A DNA stretch of 11,066 nt from Funneliformis mosseae (lineage: Eukaryota; Glomeromycota; Glomeromycetes; Glomerales; Glomeraceae), in the NCBI GenBank assembly GCA_910592005.1, contig CAJVPP010003669.1, positions 1-11,066 of the forward strand. Reading direction: 5' to 3'. Below, in pieces: positions 1-7,841 of the stretch. The notes under the pieces were generated by a model. It worked only from the letters and a program-made list of their open reading frames with translations. It had not been told where the DNA came from and did not search any database. The translations under genes were made by a program, and so were the position numbers. Positions within the stretch are counted from its first letter, which is position 1, and the number at the start of each line of letters is the position of its first letter.

Positions 1-76
1 TTATAAAGTATTTCAATTATTATAATGTATAATTTTTATAGTTTTAAAATATTAATTTATTAATAATACTATTTTA

Positions 77-256
77 AATTAACTTGAGTCAAGTTGAGTT
101 TGAGTCGAGTTTAAATCGAGTCAAGTTAAATATTTAACTTAACTCAAATTTGATTTGACTCACAAATCATCAAGTCAAAAAAATATAAATTTAACTTAAT
201 TTAAACTTGACTCAGATTATCTGACTCGTAAGTTAATTTGACTCATTTGAAACTCT
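77..256. repeat. GAGTCAAGTT-rich inverted-repeat cluster
   Basis: The segment is built from many copies of GAGTCAAGTT/GAGTTTGAGTC and of their reverse complement AACTTGACTC. The first half carries mostly one orientation and the second half mostly the other. At its core, 123-140 is a perfect 18-bp palindrome centred on AAATATTT, extended with one mismatch pair to 118-145. The arrangement resembles a decayed foldback or MITE-type element, but I could not define clean ends or a target duplication, and the left end may lie near or beyond the window edge. No coding potential is visible. Confidence 0.55.
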
Positions 257-608
257 AGGTATAATACAGAAGATTATTATAATTAGTTGAGTAATTATCA
301 GTTTAGATGTTACATAAAATTCTAAGATAAAATATTAATAAAAAGAAATGGAATCATTAGCTATGATGACATGTAATACAAGCTTAAAATAGATATACTA
401 AAGAGAGATTCTAAGAAAAAAAGAAAATGTAGTAATAATAAAGTAATAATTAGAACATTTTTATGAAATTACATAGTCATTAAATTGTAGTAATTACTTC
501 AAAATAACACAAATATTAATTATTAATAAAAAATCATTACATAGTTATTCTATAATAAGATAGAAATTAGCTTAGAAATTTATTATAAATAGTCATTGAA
601 TTTATTAT
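257..608. other. Gene-free AT-rich DNA
   Basis: No open reading frame of useful length and no recognisable RNA gene. Only AT-rich unique-looking sequence is visible. Confidence 0.6.
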
Positions 609-845
609 GTAAAAGTAATTTTTTGAAAAGTAAATTTATAAAATATAAATTGTATTTTTTGAGAAATTGCCTTCTTATTTATTTTTAATAAAACAATTTT
701 GAAATAAATAAATTCTTTAAGGTATAACTTTTTAAGATTGAAGTTTAAGAGTATAAACTTGTAATTCTTAAGGAATTACCTTTTATTTATTATCAATAAA
801 AGTAACTTTGAAACAAACAAATTTTTTGAAGTTATAAATTTATTA
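609..845. repeat. Diverged tandem duplication, unit about 110 bp
   Basis: A block at about 640-731 (TTGTA, then TTTTTTGAGAAATTGCC, TTATTTATT, AATAAAA, TTTGAAA-AAA-AAATT, and a TATAA tail) recurs at about 751-840 with the same order of words (TTGTAATTC, AAGGAATTACC, TTATTTATT, AATAAAAGTAA, TTTGAAACAAACAAATT, TTATAA). A third, partial copy of the AAAAGTAA-TTTTTTGAA part precedes them near 609. By eye the copies are roughly three-quarters identical. There is no coding content. This is probably an old local duplication or transposon relic. Confidence 0.45.
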
Positions 846-2784
846 TTAAGATATATTTTTGATCATGTTTACTTTATTTGTTAACAAACGTTCTTATATA
901 AATAAAACTTGTAAAATTATAAATTTTAAAAGAATAAAGGATTATTTTTCTTTATTGATATTTTAATTAATCATTATATTAGTATAGTATCCTTGATTAA
1001 TTTGAAGTATTTTAAGAATTTTAAAGATTAAGTCAGTTAAACCATCATACTTTTTGATTTAAAAACTTAAATTATGAATAAATACTGTGATAAGATTTTG
1101 AAAAAGAGTATATAATATACTTTCTCAATCTTTAATTTAAGAATTTAAGTAAAGACTCTTTCAGAAAAACTTGAGTTTGAGCTAAACTCAGCTATTGTTT
1201 AATCATTAAGTGTTTCAGTTTACCTAATTGATAGTTAAGTAATAATATAATGCTTAAAAAACTATGATCTTGTAGATAGATTTTTTTTTGAATTTTATCT
1301 ATATAATATTAAAGATGATCTATATTATTTAAGAAAGTATTAACATTCACAAGATATTTAGTTTAAAAATAATTTTTAATTAATTTTCTAAAAATTTAAA
1401 TTTAAATTTAATTATTAATTATTGTAATTTCATAACTTTAAAAATAATATTACATCAATTACTTATTATTTTATGAGTTAATGTAATATTTGCAATATCA
1501 AAATCTGCTTAATAAATTAGTTTTTGCAAATAAATATAAATAGAAACTGATATATGACTAGATAGTAATAATATATAAAAATAAATACCTTAGAATACAA
1601 TAATTACATATAGGTATTTTCTAAATCAATAGGTATTAATTTATAAAATTTAACATTATAAGATTTTTGAATTATATTATTAAAAAAATTATATATAAAT
1701 AAAAATAACTTTAAATATGTAATATAATAAAACAAATATTTTAATAATAAACTTATAACAAAACTTTTTTTAAGCTATTATTTAATATTATAAAAATAAT
1801 TATTTATTGGTTTATTTTGTTTTTCCTAAAATTATAAATAATTTGTATTTATATTAAATTTAAAAAATAAATAAAATATACTAGAAAATATAAAATTATA
1901 ATATTTTAATCTCATATAATCCATTTAAAAGTTATTGAAGTAAATTAAGATTAACATTTTTTTTTTAATATTTTATAAACTGGTAAAATTTTTCATTAAA
2001 ATTTCTTTATTACAACTAATAAAATAAAATAATAGTATTGATTTATCATAATGCTTTAGATACTTAATATAGACTTTTTAATACATTTACATTATTCTTT
2101 TTATAGTAATATTTAGTTTGAATTGCTGACAAATATATGCTAAATAAAATTTTAGGCAGTTAAAATATATTACAAGTTATACAATTAATTAATTTAAAAT
2201 ATACTTATACTAAGTATTATTTTTTAAATTATTATTTAATAATTTCTCATTCACTTTTAAACATAAATTAGAATTAAGGTCGACAGACTTATATTTTATT
2301 TCCTTAAGCTTTAAACTTGCAAATTCATATTTTTTGAGTTCATAACATATTTTATTTTTTTATTTATAGTAATATCAAATTATTTGATTTTGATCAGAAG
2401 GTTTACCCATAAGATATTGAATCTTAAACAAAAATAAAAAATTAATAATTTTTAAAACTTTATTTTATTATATAATTTATTTAAAAACTTATATTTACAA
2501 ATATTGAATTTATATTTTAATATTCTTAATATGATAGACTACTACAACTTTATTTTTACTTGTAAATAGGTATTTAATAAGAGTTAATAAATGCAATATA
2601 ATTTTAATAATTATTTATTTTAAAATATATATTTCATTATTTTCTTTCAAATCAGAAGTTATATTACTTAACTTTATTAAATAATATTTTTTTATTATTT
2701 CATATATTTATGAAATAAACTTTTAAAATAATAAAGTATTTCTTATATAAGTCTTCTTTATAAATAATATTCTCCTTATTTATA
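846..2784. other. Gene-free AT-rich DNA with one hairpin
   Basis: I see no gene in this stretch on either strand. The one structured spot is an imperfect inverted repeat at about 1092-1133, where AAGATTTTGAAAAAGAGTATAT is followed directly by its near reverse complement ATATACTTTCTCAATCTT. A lower-quality extension of the arms is possible on both sides. The remainder is long runs of A and T typical of AT-rich fungal intergenic DNA. Confidence 0.6.
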
Positions 2785-2845
2785 AAGCTCTAAACAGATT
2801 AATTTAGGTTAGGTTAATTAAGTTATCTAAACTGAGAGGATCAGG

Positions 2846-2892
2846 TTAGGTCAAATAAAAATCTGACCTGATTTTAATTTTATTTGACCTAA
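2846..2892. repeat. Hairpin in left subterminal block of the MITE
   Basis: TTAGGTCAAATAAAA (2846-2860) is matched by its perfect reverse complement at 2878-2892, with a 17-nt loop. The stem extends imperfectly outward through ATCAGG on the left and AATCTGAT on the right. Confidence 0.65.
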
Positions 2893-2939
2893 TCTAATCT
2901 GATTTAACTGAATTGTTCTAATTTAATAATAAAATATTA

Positions 2940-3148
2940 TTCACAAATAATAAAACTATCATTTAAGAATAGTAAAAAATTATTCTAATTGAATGATAAA
3001 CTATCATTTATAAATAATAAAACCATATTAAGAATAATAAAAAATATTATTTAAGAATGATAAAATGTTATATAAGAATAATAATAAACTATTCTAATTG
3101 AACAATAAAATATCATTCACAAATAATAAAACTATCATTTAAGAATAA
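2940..3148. repeat. Long direct repeat in the middle of the MITE
   Basis: A word beginning TTCACAAATAATAAAACTAT and ending CATTTAAGAATA occurs near 2940 and again near 3116, about 176 bp apart. Shorter variants (AAGAATAATAAAAAATATT, TATTCTAATTGAA-AATAAA) are repeated in between, so the core of the element looks like two diverged copies of a unit of about 176 bp. Confidence 0.6.
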
Positions 3149-3224
3149 TAAAAATATTTTTTAAGAACAATTAATTTGTCAAGTTAGATCAGGTTAGGTT
3201 TACTTGTTGATTTAATCTAATAAT

Positions 3225-3263
3225 AACCTGAAAATTTACTGACCTGATCTGAATTTTCAGGTT
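3225..3263. repeat. Hairpin in right subterminal block of the MITE
   Basis: AACCTGAAAATT (3225-3236) is perfectly complementary to AATTTTCAGGTT (3252-3263) around a 15-nt loop that contains GACCTGATC. The stem can extend through TAAT on the left and ATTA on the right. Confidence 0.65.
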
Positions 3264-3310
3264 ATATTAGGTCAGATAAATAGGTTGACCTGATTTGATT
3301 AAGAGCTTTA

Positions 3311-4380
3311 CTCATTAATAATTATAAATGATATTTTTGATTATTATTAAATGTGAACTTTAAGTTATTTACAATAAAAGAGTAATATAAAAACTAATAT
3401 GAAAATTTTTTTTGCTTATTTTTGCATTTTATCATATCACATTATAATATATTATATTATATTATACTATTCTTTTGCTATATAATACACAATAGTTATT
3501 TCATAAATCATACATAATATACATCTTATTTTATGTTATACTCTATATAAATGGTTGATCTTATACCACTGATTTTTATCACTTATAATTAGTTGCATGT
3601 ATTTTTTTAAACTGTTTTACATATATTTAAAGCTTTATGTATAATAAAAAAAAAATCTTCTTATTGATCTTTATATATAGTAACATTAAAGTTTTTTTAT
3701 TATGATTTTAAGAAATCTGTTAATCAGATTTTTTGTAATATGATCAATCAAATTAACATAATTTTTTTAAAAGTGTATTCTAATATCAATTTTATAAATT
3801 ATATAAAAAGATAATATCCTGGTTAGTGAACTTTTATCTATTTTGTGCAAGTAAAGTAAAATCAATAAAAATAAAACTTATCATTATTAATATTATTTTC
3901 TGATTTTTTATATAAAATTATTAATAAAATTTTGTTAGCTTGAGTATTATGTTAAATTTTTTTTTGGTAAATATTATAAAATTATGTACTAATCCAATAA
4001 AACTCTTTTACTTAAGAAAAAAGTTAAAAGATTTGTTGTTTTTAATATCACCTTTAAAATTGAAACTGCAGAGCTTATTTTAAAGTTATTATAAGAAATT
4101 TCTTAAAAAAAAAAATAATTTATTTCAATAAATCTTTTGTATTACAATTAAAACAAAAAGTTTGTATTTAGCTTTTTATATATTATCTTACTACATGATT
4201 GTTTTTATTTATTAGATTGCCTTTATCAATTCTATGTATTTTATATTATAAATTTAAAGCATTACTTGCTAAATTTGAAGGTCAATGATATATCATATGA
4301 CCGATCAGGTAATTTAAATTATTATTAATCCATTGCGTCTAAAACATTTTCTTAATAAAAAAGGTATCAAATATCGTTTT
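3311..4380. other. Gene-free AT-rich DNA downstream of the RPAP3-like gene
   Basis: No gene is visible. There is a short imperfect (ATATT)n run at 3444-3470. At 4280-4302 there is a compact dyad: GGTCA, then the 12-bp palindrome ATGATATATCAT, then one base and TGACC. Nothing else stands out. Confidence 0.55.
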
Positions 4381-4386
4381 TTTATT
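4381..4386 (-). terminator. Polyadenylation signal AATAAA of the RPAP3-like gene
   Basis: On the minus strand an exact AATAAA (part of CAATAAAAAAA) lies about 47 nt after the stop codon of the RPAP3-like gene. It is the first such signal downstream. Its use is inferred. Confidence 0.5.
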
Positions 4387-4432
4387 GTTAACTTCGAATT
4401 TGCATAAATTCAATTAAGTACATGTGGACAAA

Positions 4433-6834
4433 TTATCCAACTAAATCCTGAATATGATAAACTTCAGCCAATCCTAAGACCTCATCTCGTGTCACTTTTT
4501 TTAAATTTTGTACATTTTCAACACCGTTTTGTGTGCCTTTAGATGATTCATATAAAGCTTTGAACAAATCCACCAGAACTTAAATTTATTAAACAATACA
4601 AGTGTTTTGTTAATAACAATAAATCGAAAACTATAACAATTAGATTTATTTTATTTCTTACCCTTTTTATCCTCTTTTTCAAGGAACGACACAATCATAT
4701 CGAATCTCACAACAAGACTCAAATTATATAAAATATCATAAATATCATTAACCGTATCATGCCTAAAAAAAAAAAGGAATTTATATTGAATTTATAACTA
4801 CATATGAATCTGATCATTCAAAGAATTACTTTTACATACACTAAATAGAAATTTTTCAAAATAACCAAAATTCGAGATAGATAATCGGCTTCAAAAAAAG
4901 TAGATAAAAGGCTTGGATAAGAAGAAGGTGGAATAACCTAGAATATATATTCAACTAGTGTTAATAACCATTTCTAAAAGTTAGAAAAAGAACCTAGTTT
5001 CATATCTATTTAATACTTGACTTTTATATAATTATATAAATCCTCGTCATTCTGTTGAATTCTCTCCCAATCACTTTCGAATTCAATCATAGATTGTGGT
5101 GCCTTAAATATTTTGGGAGAAGCCTTTGGAAAAGTTACTGAATTTTCGATTGGCTTATGATTGGTTTTCAAATAAGAAGATAAAAATCAATCATTTAGAA
5201 CATCATCTAATAATAATTTCTTCATACTATCATGATTTGCACCTTAATAACCTTCTCACTAGGTTTTATTGGATCAGTTTTTTTTGATTCGGTAAAATCA
5301 TCCTCATCGAAGTCAACTTCTTCGATAGTTAATCGACGTCGGGGAACATCGTTTGCCTGATCTACAGCTGTTTTTTTAGAAGTGACCTAAAAGGTATATA
5401 ATAAACGAAATGAATGCAACAATATAATAAGGTTGACTTCCATTTTAAATTATAAATTATTACCGATTCAATAACGCTTAACAATTTATCTAGTTCTTCT
5501 TTTACAGCTTTATCATGAGGCTCTAAATGTAGTGCATCCTGGAGATCTAAAATCAATTATAAAGATAATAAGTAAATCAATGAACATATTAGATATAAAG
5601 ATTATATGTAAATTATACCTTTTTTAGCTTCTTCTAATTTACCAAGCTCTCTCCTTGCGATACCTCGTCTCCAAAGAGCTTTGGTATTATCCGGATGCAA
5701 CATTAATCCGATAGTGCAATCCAATTCTGCATCTTCCCATCTAATTTAAAATCCAAAGAATAGAAATGCATTTTAACTTTAAATATGATGAATACATTGT
5801 TGATAGTAAAAACATGAATTCACACCCACTTCTGCAACTTCAGATAAGCCATTGCCCGATTAATGAAATAAACGGCCTCTTTAGGATCCAATTCCATAGC
5901 CCTTCCATAATGTTCAATCGCTTTTGTGTAGTTTCCTTTTTTGAAGAATGCGTTCCCCTAAAATCATAAATATATTCCCGCAATGAATAAAAAATCGTAA
6001 CGGAAGATAATCTTGTTCTTAATATCCAATCAAAAATGTCCTAATTAAATTGTTATCAAAACTGAGCACTTTAAATATGAAAGTGATAATGTGGGTCCTC
6101 CCACCGTCTCTTTCTCCTGTAAAGCCTGTTCCAATCTAGCAGTCTTCTTTCCTTTACGATCTGAACGTTTTGTCGACATTGATGTAGGTTTTGTTTGTTG
6201 TTGAGCTTTATATTCTGCAGCTAACTCAGTTTCGGTAAGTTCTTTTATCTTTTGATTATTAATTTCTTCGTCCGATTCCTCTAAAGCTTTATCCTGTTGT
6301 TCAAATTGTAAATTAGTTAAATATGTTCTTTTGTTTTATGTTAAAAATTAATACAAATCAAAATCATCAAAAATCGATATGTATATTAACCACATCAAAT
6401 TTATCCCAAGCTTGGTAATCAAATGCTTTTATTTTTTCAGTTTTATTTTGATTGATGTCCTTTGCTTCCTTAATTTCAGGTGACACGGAAACCTGCGTAG
6501 GTTTTTGTACTGCGGCAAATAATATTTCACCAATAGTTCGAATTGGAGGATAAGTCTTTTATAAAGTTCGTTCAAGAAATGATATTTTTTTTTTATAAAC
6601 AAAATAAATAAATAAAAAAATGAATAAAATAATAAAGTGTCTTGACATAAAAAACTTATATTGTATAAGATCAGAGGTTTAAACATATTTTTAACCCACC
6701 GAAGTTGTTAAAGATTCGTCTTTAGAAAGAATCTTTTCTTGTACTTTTATTTCTTTTTCCCACTTGTAAAGACTTTGGACGTACTGTTTGTACGCCTCAG
6801 AAGTTTTTGTCTGTTTCGCTGCTTGAAAGACCAT
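4433..6834 (-). CDS. RPAP3-like R2TP co-chaperone subunit (TPR + RPAP3_C), 11 exons
   Basis: RPAP3 proteins bridge Hsp90/Hsp70 to the RUVBL1/2 ATPases in R2TP, which assembles RNA polymerase II, snoRNPs and PIKK kinases. My exons are 6834-6700, 6555-6391, 6293-6105, 5957-5830, 5740-5619, 5546-5464, 5386-5252, 5153-5022, 4937-4840, 4762-4662 and 4578-4433; all phases join, giving 477 residues. The start is the first ATG, followed within 25 codons by the family motif LYKWEKEIK. DYQAWDKFDV near residue 95 is another RPAP3 hallmark. A TPR domain spans about 162-270 (GNAFFKKGNYTKAIEHY, YFINRAMAYLK, TKALWRRGIA); all five carboxylate-clamp residues (K, N, N, K, R) are present. A basic/acidic linker (RRRLTIEEVDFDEDD) follows, then RPAP3_C from about 340 (MIEFESDWERIQQN, IPPSSYPSLL, KKVLVDLFKAL). 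There is one TPR domain where human RPAP3 has two. SPAG1, which shares the RPAP3_C domain, is the alternative name. Intron 7 is the least certain junction. Confidence 0.88.
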
Positions 6835-7100
6835 TTTTTTATTATATCTTATTTGGATTCATTGATATTCTGACGTAATCTTCTTTTGAGAATTTTTCTC
6901 CGATTTCTCCGAAACAAAAAAATTTCCTTATTTGAGACGTCGCTTGTACTTTTTTTTTATTTGTCGTGTGACAAATTGTTTCCTTTTTTAATTTTATTTC
7001 TTATATAAAAAAATTTAAGTAAGTTAATAAAAATCATTATAATACGAATTATTTCTAAATGTTAAAATGTATTATATAAGTCAATTCTTTATAATTTGAA
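6835..7100 (-). promoter_or_regulatory. Probable promoter and 5' leader of the RPAP3-like gene
   Basis: Upstream of the ATG at 6834 lie a CREB/ATF-like TGACGTAA (6871-6878), a perfect tandem pair of TTTCTCCGA (6895-6912, plus-strand reading), a GACGTC palindrome (6936-6941), and a small dyad TTTGTC-gtgt-GACAAA (6960-6975). This stretch is clearly richer in G and C than the DNA around it. No TATA box is assigned. Any regulatory role is inferred from position and motif only. Confidence 0.35.
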
Positions 7101-7298
7101 TTTCTAATATCAAATAATATAATAACATTTTAAAAATACTATACTTAAATTATTATTTTTCTAAATCAGCTAAAAGATCTTTATTTATTGATATTTTAAT
7201 ATTAAAGACTAAAGGGTTATGACAATTGATTTGTTTATAAGTATAGAAAATATATTTTAGAATTTGTTTATAGAATTTAAGCTTTATTTATTAAATCA

Positions 7299-7826
7299 AT
7301 GACAAATTTAAAAGCAAGTTAATGTAGTATATGGGCAGACTGCAACAAAATCAGACAAAGTGAACATTCTATTATGTGACATAATAATAAATGAGAGGCT
7401 GATGATGATGTGACTGTAAAACTGACCAGAGTACCTGATGACATTTTAAAAAGTAATAATAGTGCTCATTCATAACTTATAGACTTGTTAATTTTAATGT
7501 TCCTTTTATCATATCAGAATGGGATGAATATAAACCATAATAGGATTAATATAGGAATATCTCTATATAAAATATTAATTTACATTAAATCCACTATGGG
7601 ACCAAAGAATTACAACACCATTAGAAGCATTTTAAAGAAAGCTCAAGAAGAGAAAATTGTGTCTTACATTTTTAAAATCAATGACATCCAAACTCTCTAA
7701 GAGTATCTAGATCAAGAAAGAATTACTTATGAAATTTACCAAGAGGAACGAAAAACAATAAACAATAAATGAACCTTAACCTCAACTTATAGTGAACCAA
7801 GAAAGAAAAGAAGACTGGCAGAATAA
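7299..7826 (+). pseudogene. Mollicute-code (UGA = Trp) open frame, decayed
   Basis: I do not recognise the protein. Read with UGA as Trp, one frame runs from ATG 7299 to the UAA at 7824, about 175 codons, with no frameshift. In-frame UGA gives MWHNNKWEADD and INNKWTLT. Three UAA codons interrupt it (7320, 7473, 7698); each suits glutamine in context, for example IQTL-stop-EYLDQ. The middle holds a hydrophobic stretch (LIDLLILMFLLS) and IGISLYKILIYI, so it may be membrane-associated; the C-terminus is basic (EPRKKRRLAE). It converges tail-to-tail with the minus-strand mollicute-type gene, with 15 bp between the stops. The start is uncertain: the frame stays sensible upstream to about 7206 if one more UAA is ignored. 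Fungal mitochondrial DNA also reads UGA as Trp, but this is no mitochondrial protein I know. Confidence 0.6.
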
Positions 7827-7841
7827 ATAATCAAATCATTA

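Larger units (their letters stand above)
2785..3308. mobile_element. Probable MITE with TA target duplication
   Basis: The ends are inverted repeats: TA then AAGCTCT(A/T)AA at 2783-2794 on the left and TTAAGAGCTT then TA at 3299-3310 on the right, which gives a TA target duplication (2783-2784 and 3309-3310). Just inside both ends lie subterminal blocks of AGGTTAGGTCAGGT-type repeats in opposite orientation, forming strong hairpins. The middle is a pair of AT-rich direct repeats. It encodes no protein, so it would depend on a transposase elsewhere, perhaps of the Tc1/mariner/pogo group that uses TA targets. The terminal repeat is short, so the exact ends are uncertain. Confidence 0.5.

Noticed and set aside
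2806..2860. Telomere-like TTAGGTTAGG words
   Set aside because: They are part of the GGTCAGGTTAGG repeat family inside the MITE, occur in both orientations and form no regular array.
3444..3470. AT microsatellite as a functional site
   Set aside because: A short imperfect (ATATT)n run in DNA of this composition needs no special explanation.
5362..5556. Minus-strand open frame of 64 codons
   Set aside because: It is exon 6 of the RPAP3-like gene read on into intron 6, not a separate gene.
5766..5969. Plus-strand open frame of 67 codons
   Set aside because: Antisense shadow of exon 4 and intron 4 of the RPAP3-like gene.
6429..6686. Minus-strand open frame of 85 codons
   Set aside because: Out-of-frame reading through intron 1 and exon 2 of the RPAP3-like gene.
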